64,000 bases of DNA from Janthinobacterium aquaticum (GTDB lineage Bacteria; Pseudomonadota; Gammaproteobacteria; Burkholderiales; Burkholderiaceae_D), in contig NZ_WFLK01000001.1 in NCBI RefSeq assembly GCF_009208565.1, positions 186,001 to 250,000 on the forward strand, read 5' to 3'. This document shows, piece after piece, positions 36,396 through 45,414 of this stretch (position 1 is its first letter; the number at the start of each line of letters is the position of its first letter). The notes under the pieces were generated by a model. The model saw only the letters and a program-made list of their open reading frames with translations. It did not search any database and was not told the DNA's origin. The position numbers and the translations under genes were made by a program.

Positions 36396-38681
36396 ATGAC
36401 AACACAGAACGCAGGCCGGATACGCCATACCGTGATCGCCCTGGCCGTCGTCGCCGCCTTCCCGCTGCAGTCGATGGCGCAAACCACCGCGCCAGCCCCT
36501 GATGTTGTCAGCGACACCGCGGCCGCCCCGGCCAGCGCCAACCAGCTTGAAACCGTGATCGTCACGGCGCAGCGCCGTGCAGAAAACATCAAGGACGTGC
36601 CGATGTCGATCGCCACGCTGAAAGGCGAGAAACTCGATGTGCTCACTGCCGGTGGCGCCGATATCCGCTTCCTCAACAGCCGCTCGCCGAGCGTATCGGT
36701 CGAGTCCGATTATGGGCGCACCTTTCCGCGCTTCTATATTCGCGGTCTGGGCAATACCGACTTCGACCTCAATGCTTCGCAGCCGGTCGGCCTGGTGATG
36801 GATGACGTGGTGATGGAAAACCCGATGCTCAAGGGCTTTCCCGTGTTCGACGTTGACCAGGTGGAAGTGCTGCGCGGCCCGCAGGGCACGCTGTTTGGCC
36901 GCAATTCGCCGGCGGGCGTGATCAAGTTCGATTCGGCCAAGCCCGTCTTCAAGACCGAAGGCTACCTGAGCGGCGGCTTTGGCAAGGATGGCGTGAAGAA
37001 CCTGGAAGGCGCGTTCAACGTACCAGTCAGCGACACGGTGGCACTGCGCTTTTCCGGCCAGACCCAGCGCCGCGACGACCGCGTGCACAATCCGCTCCCG
37101 AGCGGCACGCGCGACTTTGAAGGCTACGAGGACAGCGCCGCCCGCCTGCAAGTACTGGTCAAGCCGACGCGCGACTTCAGCGCCCTGTTCAACGTCCACG
37201 CGCGCAACCTCGACGGCACGGCAACGCTGTTTCGCGCCAATATCCTGAAACAGGGCACCAACGACCTGGTCGACAATTTTGACTACGACAACTACCCCAC
37301 CGACGGCATCAACCGCCAGCATCTGAAAACCAAGGGCGGCAGCATGCGCCTGAAATGGGATTTGCCGGACGTCACTTTGCACTCGATCACCGGCTACGAA
37401 AAACTCGATTTCTTCAGCCGCGCCGACGTCGACGGCGGCTACGGCGCCGTGTACGCGCCTCCGATGGGCCCCGGCTTTATTCCGTTCGTGGTGGAAACGG
37501 CCGACGTTATCCCGAACCACAAGCAGATCTCGCAGGAGTTTCGCGCCGAGTCGTCTGCCCGCGGCCCACTGCAATGGATCGCCGGCCTGTTTTACTTCAA
37601 GGAAGACATCCAGATCGACAGTATTGCCTTTGACAGCCTGTCGTCAGGCAACCCGCAAAGCCCGAACTATTCCACGCAAAATCAAAGCGCGAAGTCCTAC
37701 GCCGCCTTCGGCTCGCTCAACTACACGGTGTCGGACGCGCTCAAGCTGCGTGCCGGCCTGCGCTACACGCGCGACGAAAAGGACTTTTCGGCCAAGCGTG
37801 TGGAAGCGACTACTGCCGGCCCTTTTTACCTCAACGACACTTCGCACAACGTCAGCTGGGACCTCAGCGGCACCTATGTGCTGACGCCGTCAACCAACGC
37901 CTACGCCCGCATTGCCACCGGCTACCGTGCGCCGTCGATGCAGGGTCGCCTGAACGGCCTGTCCGACCGCCCTTCGTTTGCCGGCGCGGAAAAAGCGCTG
38001 TCGGTCGAAGCCGGCATCAAGCAGGACCTGTTCGACAAGCGCGCACGCCTGAGCCTGGCCGTATTTGAATACCGCGTGAAGGACAAGCAGCTCACTGCCG
38101 GCAGCGGCGCCATCAACATGAACCAGCTGATCAACGCCGACAAGGCCACCGGCCGTGGCGCGGAGCTCGACTTCCAGGCCAACCTCAGCGACTCGCTCAG
38201 CATGACCCTGGGCGGCAGCTACAACCACACCGAAATCGAAGACAAGCGCCTGTTCGTGCAAACCTGCGGCAACGCCCTGAACAACCCGGCCAGCGGCTGC
38301 ACCGTGACCGACCCGCTCGGCCCCTTCCGCGGCACCGCCTACATCGACGGCAACCCGCTGCCGCGCGCCCCCGAATGGCAAGGCAACTTCACGCTCAAGT
38401 ACAGCATTCCGGTCGCCAGCGGCGAGTTCTACGCCTATACCGACTGGGCCTACCGCACCAGCTACAATTTCTTCCTGTATGAGGCCAAGGAATACAAGGC
38501 CAAGGAGCTGCTCGAAGGCGGCCTGCGCGTGGGCTACAAATGGGATAACTACGAGCTGTCTGCCTACGGACGCAATATCACCAACCAGATCCAGTCGCTG
38601 GGCGCGATCGACTTTGACAACCTGACTGGCATCGTCAACGAACCGCGCACTTACGGCGTGCAGTTCAAGGCGACGTTCTGA
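36396..38681 (+). CDS. TonB-dependent receptor
   Basis: A 761-residue outer-membrane receptor with a signal peptide (about residues 1-29, ending SMAQ), a TonB-box-like ETVIVTAQ, a plug domain (DVPMSIATLKGEKL, VEVLRGPQGTLFGRNSPAG) and a 22-strand barrel ending in Phe. The PQGTLFGRN form is common in the iron-complex and glycan-type receptors of this group; the substrate is unknown. Its end overlaps the convergent diguanylate cyclase gene by 17 bases. Confidence 0.88.
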   Translation: MTTQNAGRIRHTVIALAVVAAFPLQSMAQTTAPAPDVVSDTAAAPASANQLETVIVTAQRRAENIKDVPMSIATLKGEKLDVLTAGGADIRFLNSRSPSVSVESDYGRTFPRFYIRGLGNTDFDLNASQPVGLVMDDVVMENPMLKGFPVFDVDQVEVLRGPQGTLFGRNSPAGVIKFDSAKPVFKTEGYLSGGFGKDGVKNLEGAFNVPVSDTVALRFSGQTQRRDDRVHNPLPSGTRDFEGYEDSAARLQVLVKPTRDFSALFNVHARNLDGTATLFRANILKQGTNDLVDNFDYDNYPTDGINRQHLKTKGGSMRLKWDLPDVTLHSITGYEKLDFFSRADVDGGYGAVYAPPMGPGFIPFVVETADVIPNHKQISQEFRAESSARGPLQWIAGLFYFKEDIQIDSIAFDSLSSGNPQSPNYSTQNQSAKSYAAFGSLNYTVSDALKLRAGLRYTRDEKDFSAKRVEATTAGPFYLNDTSHNVSWDLSGTYVLTPSTNAYARIATGYRAPSMQGRLNGLSDRPSFAGAEKALSVEAGIKQDLFDKRARLSLAVFEYRVKDKQLTAGSGAINMNQLINADKATGRGAELDFQANLSDSLSMTLGGSYNHTEIEDKRLFVQTCGNALNNPASGCTVTDPLGPFRGTAYIDGNPLPRAPEWQGNFTLKYSIPVASGEFYAYTDWAYRTSYNFFLYEAKEYKAKELLEGGLRVGYKWDNYELSAYGRNITNQIQSLGAIDFDNLTGIVNEPRTYGVQFKATF

Positions 38682-40599
38682 ACGACTGAGGCGCTGGCCG
38701 GTCCGGCCGGGACTCGCCAGTGCCGCTCAGGTCCTCTTCAAAAAACTGGACATTGTTCTTGCCCGCCGATTTGGCACGGTACATGGCAGCGTCGGCGTGG
38801 ACCAGCAGCTTGTCGGCGCTGTCGCTTTCCTGCGCATACATGGCCACGCCAATGCTGCAGCTGATCCGCACTTCCTGGCCTGCCAGCAGCAGTGGCTGCG
38901 TGACGGCAGCCAGGATTTGTTCCAGCAGCGCGCGGGCGGCGGCCAACTCGTTGCTGCTCCATGGCAGGATCAGCACGAACTCGTCGCCGCCGAGCCGCCC
39001 CACCGTATCGTGCTGGCGCACGCAGTCGCGCATGCGCGCGGCCGTGATCTTGAGCAAGTCGTCACCGGCCTGGTGGCCGAGGCCATCGTTGACCTGCTTG
39101 AAGCCGTCCAAGTCGATAAAGCATACCAGCGGCGCGCTGCCGCCTTCACGCGCCTGCTCTACCGCCGTTTCCAGGCGCTGCATGGTCAGGCTGCGGTTGG
39201 GCAAGCCCGTCAGCCCGTCGTACATGGCCAGGGTCAGGATGCGCGCTTCGGCCTGCTTGCGGTCGCTGATGTCGCGAACAATCGCCACCACACCGTCTTC
39301 CACGCCAACCAACTGCAGATGCAGCCACCGTGCAGGCGCCTCGGCGCGATCGTTCTCCCATTCTTCCTCGTAGACGGAGCGCTCGTCGGCCACGCGCCTG
39401 AGCTTGTCGAACAGGCCGTTTTCACGGCTGCGCGGCAGCAGCTCCAGCACGCTCGCGCCCTGCATTTCCAGCTTGCTCCTGCCCGTCATCGTGACGGCCC
39501 GGCTGTTGGCAGTGGTCACGCGGAAATCGATCACTATGCCATGCTTGTCACGCAGGCTGTGCAGCATGAAAAAGGCGTCGAGACTGGCCTCGGCGGCGGC
39601 GGCGTAGGTCGCCTGGGCGCGCCGCATCAGGCGCTGCGCCTTGGCGCGCTGCCACAGCCAGATCCATGCCAGGCTGGCAAACAGCAGCAGCACAGCGCTG
39701 GCCGCTGCGGCGAGCACCATATTGGTTCGCCGGTGCTGCATGAATTCCGCCATCTGCTCGTTGCGCGCAAGGCCCACCACCACGCTCAGGCGCCCGCCCA
39801 GGGACGGCTGAATCAGCATTTCCCGCGTGACGCCATCCCAGGCCGGCTGCGCGCGCAGGCGGGCCAGCGACGGTGCGGCACTGATCAGACTGTCACGAGC
39901 ACCGACGCGCAAGGCCCGCGCCTGTCCATCAGCGCCATAAATGGCCAGCAAGCCATGTTCGCCCTGGCGCGTGCGCTCGTAACCACTGGTGAAATAGGCG
40001 GGGTCTACCTGCACCATCACGATGCCGTCGAAATGACCGGCGGCATCCTGCAGCCGCCGCGTAAAATTGAGCACCGCCGCGCCACCGGGGCGGTCGGGCA
40101 GTGGCACGCTGACGTTGGTGATATCGCCGGGGCGCGCCGCATGGCGCTGGAAATAATCCTGGGCTGCAATCGAACGCGGTGGCGTAGCGGGACTGCTGGC
40201 AATCACACGTCCGCTACGGTCGGCGATCACCACCGTAAAAATCATGGCGGGTGGCAGAAGATCCTGGCGTTTCAGTTCGGGCAGCGCGCCGTCGGCGCCC
40301 TTGAGGCTGACGGCGTACGCCACCACTTTCAGGGTCTGGTCGATGTCGCCGATATTGCGCGCCACCTGGGCCTCGTAGGTATCCATCAGTTCGCGCACCG
40401 AGTCGCGCATCGCGCTCTGGGCGCCTGCCTGCTCGGCGCCGATAATGCGCAAGGTGCTGCCCCATATCGCGACGAGCAGCAGCAGCACGAACAGCGGCAG
40501 CGAAAAATGGGTGTCGGTGCTGAGGCGCAGCAATTTGCCGATGCGGCTGGTGGGCGCACGTGGCGCGGCCGGATCCGGCGTCGGGTACTGGAAAGGCAT
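38665..40599 (-). CDS. Diguanylate cyclase with periplasmic Cache sensor, PAS and GGDEF
   Basis: A 644-residue membrane protein. Two membrane helices (about 34-52 and 294-315) flank a Cache sensor, followed by a PAS domain with a PAC tail (GVVAIVRDISDRKQAE) and GGDEF. The active site is RLGGDEFVL and the inhibitory I-site RQHD sits five residues before it, so it should make c-di-GMP with product feedback. It is the last gene of an operon with a porin and a PstS-like protein, starting inside the stop of the latter. Confidence 0.9.
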   Translation of the reverse strand: MPFQYPTPDPAAPRAPTSRIGKLLRLSTDTHFSLPLFVLLLLVAIWGSTLRIIGAEQAGAQSAMRDSVRELMDTYEAQVARNIGDIDQTLKVVAYAVSLKGADGALPELKRQDLLPPAMIFTVVIADRSGRVIASSPATPPRSIAAQDYFQRHAARPGDITNVSVPLPDRPGGAAVLNFTRRLQDAAGHFDGIVMVQVDPAYFTSGYERTRQGEHGLLAIYGADGQARALRVGARDSLISAAPSLARLRAQPAWDGVTREMLIQPSLGGRLSVVVGLARNEQMAEFMQHRRTNMVLAAAASAVLLLFASLAWIWLWQRAKAQRLMRRAQATYAAAAEASLDAFFMLHSLRDKHGIVIDFRVTTANSRAVTMTGRSKLEMQGASVLELLPRSRENGLFDKLRRVADERSVYEEEWENDRAEAPARWLHLQLVGVEDGVVAIVRDISDRKQAEARILTLAMYDGLTGLPNRSLTMQRLETAVEQAREGGSAPLVCFIDLDGFKQVNDGLGHQAGDDLLKITAARMRDCVRQHDTVGRLGGDEFVLILPWSSNELAAARALLEQILAAVTQPLLLAGQEVRISCSIGVAMYAQESDSADKLLVHADAAMYRAKSAGKNNVQFFEEDLSGTGESRPDRPAPQSFRTSP

Positions 40600-41030
40600 C
40601 AGCGCACCACCAGCACAGGCTTGACACTGGCATCGAGCGCAGCGCGGTCGATATAGCCGATCAAACCGGGATTGTCGGCCACCAGCCTGCGGACGCTGAC
40701 GCTGTCAGGCTCTTCCCTCGGTGGCTGGCCGCGCCCGGTGAAAATCATCTTGGTCCAGTATGCTTTCAGCAGCGCCGGCGACTTGGCCGCCACTTTCAGG
40801 TAAAACACATCACGCTGCGGCGCACCGATCGGCTGGTCGACGGCGGCCGCCAGAGCGCCATCGGGAAAACGCGCGCTCTGGCCCAGAAAGATGTCTGCGA
40901 CCTGGTCGGCGCGCAAGACTTCAGTCGCATTGCGCGCCGAAACGATGACGACCATCTCGGCGCCCAGCGCTCCGCTCGCCTGGAAGCAGGCCAGCGTCAG
41001 CAACAAACTTGACAGCGTTTTTCTCAGCAT
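40599..41030 (-). CDS. Small PstS-like periplasmic binding protein
   Basis: A 143-residue exported protein with a signal peptide (about residues 1-23). The rest resembles one lobe-and-a-half of a phosphate-type binding protein (VADIFLGQSARFPDG, QPIGAPQRDVFYLKV, NPGLIGYID). These short forms are known as PstS-like family proteins without their own ABC permease. It lies 10 bases after the porin gene, and its stop overlaps the cyclase start. A ligand-delivery role for the cyclase's sensor is my inference. ATG at 41030 chosen for the AGGA upstream. Confidence 0.7.
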   Translation of the reverse strand: MLRKTLSSLLLTLACFQASGALGAEMVVIVSARNATEVLRADQVADIFLGQSARFPDGALAAAVDQPIGAPQRDVFYLKVAAKSPALLKAYWTKMIFTGRGQPPREEPDSVSVRRLVADNPGLIGYIDRAALDASVKPVLVVR

Positions 41031-41040
41031 GGCGGCCATC

Positions 41041-42279
41041 CTAGAACACAAAGTCGAGCGCGATGCTCACGACGTGCACGGGATGACCGGAACGAAAACC
41101 CGGCTGCACATTGATCAAGGTGCCGGAAGAGCCGCCCGTGGGACGCAGGCGGTCGTACTGCAGTTTCAGCGCACGGTCCGGCTGGAAATCCCAGCGCACA
41201 CCGGTGCTGATACTGTGCTGCGCAGCAATTGTTTGCAGCAGCCGGTTCAATTGCCCGTCGAGATAGCTGGCGCCCGGCGCGCCGCTGGCGAGACCAGCGT
41301 CCTGCAAAGGGATATTGGCTTTCACCCTGGCAAAGGTGGCGTACGGGGTCCAGGCGCCAAAGCGATAGCCGCCGCCAACATACATGCTCGTCTTGTCGCC
41401 AAGGAACGAGCGCGCGTTCATGCGGCTGCCTTCGGCCTGCACAAACCAGTCACCGGTATCGTAGCTGACGCCGACGTTGGCAATTGCCACGCGCTTGTGA
41501 TCGGCATCATAGCGATCAGCAATCTGCGCGCCCTGCGGCCCATACTGCCGGAAAGCGTCGAACAGGGGGCGCGCCAGATCGACCGTCAGTTCCGCCGTCA
41601 GCACACTGGCGCGTACCGTAAAGCCGCCATAGGTGGTGGTATTGGACAGGCCGACCAGCTGGCGCCCCCTGGCCCGCTTGCCAGTGTCATCGGTCTTGAC
41701 ACTGGTGCGGCCATACAGCACCTGGGTCAGGTTGTTGGCCGCGCCTGCCTGCCAGCGGTAGCTGGCGTCGATACCGTCGCTATTGGCAACCGGCAGCGAG
41801 CCGTACACCTCGGCTGGCGGACGCACCCATTCCAGCGCGTAGCCGGCCTTGCGGTAATCGCCGGCGAGGTAAATCGGCAGGACAATCCGGCCCAGCCGAA
41901 GGCTCAGCTCTGGTGTCGCCTGATATTTGACATTGGCCCACTCCACCACCGGCCGCCAGGAGTCCTGCAAGTTACGCTCGGCGACCATCTGCAGTACCGC
42001 CGACCACTGCGGCGTGACGTCGACCGCAAGCTGCGCGCCGAGGCGGCTGTCGACCGACGGACTCCAGCGATCCGTCTTGCCGGCGCCACCAGGGTTGATC
42101 ACATTGGCGCTGAAATCGGCCTGGCGCTCGCTCGAATGCACGAGCCCGGCCGTACCAAAACCGCCAAAAGTCCAGGCTGGCAATGGCGCCTCCTGTGCGT
42201 TGGCACCGTCCACGGCAAACGCCAGGCTTGCACCGAGGCACAAGTGTAACAAGGACGGCGATTTCTTCATGGTGGGCAT
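41041..42279 (-). CDS. Outer-membrane porin-like beta-barrel protein
   Basis: A 412-residue protein with a signal peptide (about residues 1-29, ending ANAQ) and an all-beta sequence of alternating aromatic strands ending in Phe (SIALDFVF), the signature for outer-membrane insertion. PSVDSRLGAQLAVDV and LRLGRIVLPIYL resemble OprO/P-type or DcaP-like porins, but this is not certain. It is the first gene of the porin/PstS-like/GGDEF operon. Confidence 0.7.
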   Translation of the reverse strand: MPTMKKSPSLLHLCLGASLAFAVDGANAQEAPLPAWTFGGFGTAGLVHSSERQADFSANVINPGGAGKTDRWSPSVDSRLGAQLAVDVTPQWSAVLQMVAERNLQDSWRPVVEWANVKYQATPELSLRLGRIVLPIYLAGDYRKAGYALEWVRPPAEVYGSLPVANSDGIDASYRWQAGAANNLTQVLYGRTSVKTDDTGKRARGRQLVGLSNTTTYGGFTVRASVLTAELTVDLARPLFDAFRQYGPQGAQIADRYDADHKRVAIANVGVSYDTGDWFVQAEGSRMNARSFLGDKTSMYVGGGYRFGAWTPYATFARVKANIPLQDAGLASGAPGASYLDGQLNRLLQTIAAQHSISTGVRWDFQPDRALKLQYDRLRPTGGSSGTLINVQPGFRSGHPVHVVSIALDFVF

Positions 42280-42546
42280 GACATTGATTCCTGGCTGACG
42301 ATGAGATAAACATTTCCCAATCGATATGACAGGAAAAAGCCAGCGTCGAAGGGGCCTGCAAGCGGCATGACGATGGCCACGAACCAGCATGGAGTTCGTA
42401 TGCGCAGTGTATCACGATAGTTCCGAGATGAAACTTTACATGCCGAACGTGCAATGAAATATACCGTCGACCGTGACCGATTGAGACAGCCTCTGCCATG
42501 ACTCATGGTGTAAGAGGCACTATTTGTGCTAGAATCTCGCCGCGCT

Positions 42547-42633
42547 GCCCGGATGGTGAAACTGGTAGACACTGGAGACTTAAAATCTCCCGCCTGTAAG
42601 GGCGTGCCGGTTCGATTCCGGCTCCGGGCACCA
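42547..42633 (+). tRNA. tRNA-Leu (anticodon UAA)
   Basis: An 87-nt tRNA with acceptor stem GCCCGGA/TCCGGGC, discriminator A and encoded CCA. The anticodon loop cttaaaa gives TAA. It has a long variable arm (class II) and the T-loop GTTCGATTC. It stands alone between unrelated genes. Confidence 0.97.
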
Positions 42634-42945
42634 GCGCACATGCGAACCACAGAGATAGTACACACTATCATTTCGCATTTTTCTAGTTCCGCAAAACAAG
42701 CTCAGTTCCGCAAAATTCTCTGCCGTAATTTTTTACCGCATTTTTAAATGCCGCGTAAAGCAGCCTCGTATTGCAATGCAATACTCCGATGTCGACAATC
42801 GACAGTCTCCTGTAATGCAGCTGCTGTGTTCGATTCTCTTTTTGCGCATGCTGACTGGCAGGGATGGCTAACGCTGAGTTGTGTATAAGGACATGGGTCA
42901 GGGTACGTCTCGAATCAGCCGTCCACGGTTACGCACAATGTCAAG
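42634..42945. other. Intergenic region after tRNA-Leu
   Basis: 312 bases, AT-richer than average. A 12-bp direct repeat AGTTCCGCAAAA occurs at 42685 and 42704. I see no gene. A tRNA 3' end is a common integration site, but no integrase or duplicated tRNA end is in view. Confidence 0.4.
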
Positions 42946-43602
42946 TCAGTGCGTCGTTCCGCCCGCTTCCTTGCGATCCTCGCTGGTGGAAAGCGCAACC
43001 TGGATAGCGCATTGCAGGCCCATGACAACTGTGTCGAGCGCCATACTCGGTGCGCCAGGGCGGTTCGCGGCTTGCGCTGGCAGATATGGGATGTGAATAA
43101 AACCTGCGCCAATGCGCGAGTTGGGCATTTGGGTCGCCAGAAAATGCATCAAACCGTAAAAAACATGGTTGCAAACAAACGTACCGGCCGATTGCGAAAC
43201 CGAGGCAGGAATTCCGAGTTCTCTGAGCGCACAGACGATGGACTTGAGAGGAAGAGTGGCGAAGTATGCAGCAGGTCCATCCTCGGCGATCACCTGGTCA
43301 ATAGGCTGTTGGCCTGCGTTGTCCTTGATCGGCGCGTCATCGACATTGATCGCGACGCGTTCAATCGTTATATCCGGTCGCCCCCCTGCCTGTCCGACAA
43401 CAACAACCAGCGCCGGAGAAAGCTCTTTAACGAAATCGCTCAGTATCTGCCGTGCGCTCCCGAACGCACACGGCAGTTGGCGAGATTCCACCCGAAACGT
43501 CGCGTCAGCGTACCCTTGCAACATCGCCACTGCCTCCCATGCGGGATTAAGCGACTCGCCATTAAAAGGGGCAAAACCAGCAAGCAAAACTGTTTTAATC
43601 AT
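42946..43602 (-). CDS. pcp: Pyroglutamyl-peptidase I
   Basis: A 218-residue cytosolic cysteine peptidase removing N-terminal pyroglutamate from peptides. The catalytic residues are visible: Glu81 (DITIERVAIN), Cys144 (SAGTFVCNHVFY) and His170 (GAGFIHIPYLP), with GQAGGR ahead of Glu81. ATG at 43602. It lies 171 bases after the MocR regulator on the same strand, next to a peptide-uptake-like locus, which suggests it joins the same catabolic role. Confidence 0.92.
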   Translation of the reverse strand: MIKTVLLAGFAPFNGESLNPAWEAVAMLQGYADATFRVESRQLPCAFGSARQILSDFVKELSPALVVVVGQAGGRPDITIERVAINVDDAPIKDNAGQQPIDQVIAEDGPAAYFATLPLKSIVCALRELGIPASVSQSAGTFVCNHVFYGLMHFLATQMPNSRIGAGFIHIPYLPAQAANRPGAPSMALDTVVMGLQCAIQVALSTSEDRKEAGGTTH

Positions 43603-43773
43603 GAATTTAATTTCAGTACGCCGGTTGAGGAGGATGTTCGTTTGTGCCGATTGATCTGACCGGAGAGGCCAGGGGATGAGAAGTCTGTCTGCAAAACGTG
43701 CTCGCAAAGGGCAGAACATCAAAAATTTACAGACAAATTTGCTTTCATCTACGGCCGCCGCGCATCGCCGGCG

Positions 43774-45255
43774 TCAGCCGGCGCTGGTGCGCGCCTTGAG
43801 CAGGCGCGACAGATCGGCGATCAAAGGGCTGCCCAAGGTGCGGCTGATATTGAAGCGCATCCGCGATACATGCAAGGCGTCGCTTGAAAACAGCGGACCT
43901 GGCGCAGTCAGATGTCCGCTTTTGAGCAGTTCGTCGGCCAGCGCCAGCGATTTCATCTTGTCGGGCAGCGTGACCCACAGATACATCCCTTCGGAAGGCT
44001 GGTGATCGATGCTGCAACCGATGTCGGTGAGCTGCTGGATCACCGGCTGGCGGCATTCGTCGAGCCGGCTACGCAGCTGCGCGCAGTGATGGCGGTAGCC
44101 TCCGTGCGAAAGCAGTTGGTACAGTACGCGCTCGTTGATGGCCGAACCCGATATTTCGCAGACCGTGCGATAGACGAGCAGCCAGTCCATAATCTGCTGG
44201 CTGGCGCAGATATAGCCCAGGCGCAGGCCGGGAGCAACCGTTTTGGAGAAGCTGCCGATATAGACGACGCGCTCGAGCTGATCCAGGCTGGCAAGCCGGG
44301 TAACGGGAGCAGTTTTGCCGACAGGCATGAGGTCGCTGTAGGTATCGTCTTCCACGATCGTCAGGTTGAATTCATCGGCCAGTCGCAGTATCTGATACGC
44401 CTTGTGCGGCGAGATATGGCTCGACGTCGGATTATGCAAAACGGAACTGCAAAAGAAGAAACGCGGACGGTGCGCAATGCAGTGTTCGCGCAGTTTTTCC
44501 AGGTTGGGCCCATCTTCGTCGCGCGGTACATTGAGCAGATTGAGCCCGACTGCCATCAGGCGGTCGCGCAGCATGAACGAACACGGTTCTTCCAGCAGCA
44601 CCGGCTCTCCCGCCGTGCGCAAATTGGCCATGATCACCAGATGCAGCGCCTGGGTGGCGCCGGCGGTTACCATGATGCGCGATACGGGAGCTTCGACCTG
44701 CACTTCGCGCAGTTTGGCCTGCAATTGCTGGCGCAACGGCAGGTAGCCGAGCGGACTGCCAAAACCGGACAGGTTGCGGGCACTGGCACGCGCCACGGCA
44801 CGCATGGCTTTACCCAGCCCGGTTTCATCGAGCCAGTCGGCCGGCAGCAAGCCCAGGCCCGTGGTGCTCTTCAAATCTGCCGCCGGTTGCACCAGGCGAA
44901 AGCGCCACCAGTCTGGCAGCAGCTGATGCTTGCCGTTGTCGGTGCCGGACCAGGACTGGCGCTGCTTCTGCCTGAGGTAAAACCCCGAGCCCGGGCGCGA
45001 CTCGATGTGTCCGTGCGCCACCAGCTTGTCGTAGGCACGCGCCACGGTGTCGCGGCTGACCTCGCACTCATCAGCCAGCTGGCGCACCGAATGCAAACGC
45101 TGCCCCGGCGCCAGCCGGCCGGCCTGGATTTCCAGCACCACCCGGTCAAACAGCCGGTCCACCAGCGAGACACGGCCCTCGCCCTCTTCCCTTTGCTGGC
45201 GCACGGTGTTGTCAAATGCAACAGTTGGTCGATGGCTGGGACGTCCACGCGGCAT
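43774..45255 (-). CDS. MocR/PdxR-type regulator (GntR HTH plus aminotransferase domain)
   Basis: A 493-residue regulator. A GntR winged HTH (about 28-98: PGQRLHSVRQLADECEVSRDTVARAYDKLVAHGHIESRPGSG pattern) is joined to a PLP fold type I domain with the Lys in YIGSFSKTVAPGLRLGY and Asp in VEDDTYSDL. MocR proteins sense PLP or amino compounds. It is divergent from the TonB receptor; repeated GTACTG sites between the genes look like its operator, so it probably controls the peptide-uptake operon. Confidence 0.9.
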   Translation of the reverse strand: MPRGRPSHRPTVAFDNTVRQQREEGEGRVSLVDRLFDRVVLEIQAGRLAPGQRLHSVRQLADECEVSRDTVARAYDKLVAHGHIESRPGSGFYLRQKQRQSWSGTDNGKHQLLPDWWRFRLVQPAADLKSTTGLGLLPADWLDETGLGKAMRAVARASARNLSGFGSPLGYLPLRQQLQAKLREVQVEAPVSRIMVTAGATQALHLVIMANLRTAGEPVLLEEPCSFMLRDRLMAVGLNLLNVPRDEDGPNLEKLREHCIAHRPRFFFCSSVLHNPTSSHISPHKAYQILRLADEFNLTIVEDDTYSDLMPVGKTAPVTRLASLDQLERVVYIGSFSKTVAPGLRLGYICASQQIMDWLLVYRTVCEISGSAINERVLYQLLSHGGYRHHCAQLRSRLDECRQPVIQQLTDIGCSIDHQPSEGMYLWVTLPDKMKSLALADELLKSGHLTAPGPLFSSDALHVSRMRFNISRTLGSPLIADLSRLLKARTSAG

Positions 45256-45289
45256 GTCTTGGCTCCTGGGCGAGAGGGAAGTGAATTGT

Positions 45290-45342
45290 GTACTGAAATT
45301 TTCTTCAGTACGAAATGGAAAATATGGCTGTGAGGCGTACTG
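45290..45342. promoter_or_regulatory. Three GTACTG half-sites between mocR and the TonB receptor
   Basis: A perfect inverted repeat GTACTGAA-N6-TTCAGTAC (45290-45311) and a third half-site CGTACTG (45336-45342), in the same orientation as the first and 47 bases away. One inverted pair plus a direct copy fits the mixed-repeat sites known for MocR regulators. I saw no convincing Fur box in this gap. Confidence 0.6.
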
Positions 45343-45414
45343 TTATGACACTGGCATGACAAAAAGCATTTAATTATATTACGGTTTCAACTTCCAAAAA
45401 CAAGGGCGTCCATC

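Noticed and set aside
36372-37574. Long open frame (400 codons) antisense to the TonB receptor
   Set aside because: It mirrors the receptor's codon pattern, has no family motif and no ribosome site. Similar long antisense frames occur opposite 7210-9072, 38797-40656, 47842-49533, 51114-52316 and 58201-60099, as expected in GC-rich genes.
42547-42945. Genomic island integrated at tRNA-Leu
   Set aside because: No integrase, no repeated tRNA 3' end and no change in gene character at a second border were found. The short AGTTCCGCAAAA repeat does not match the tRNA.
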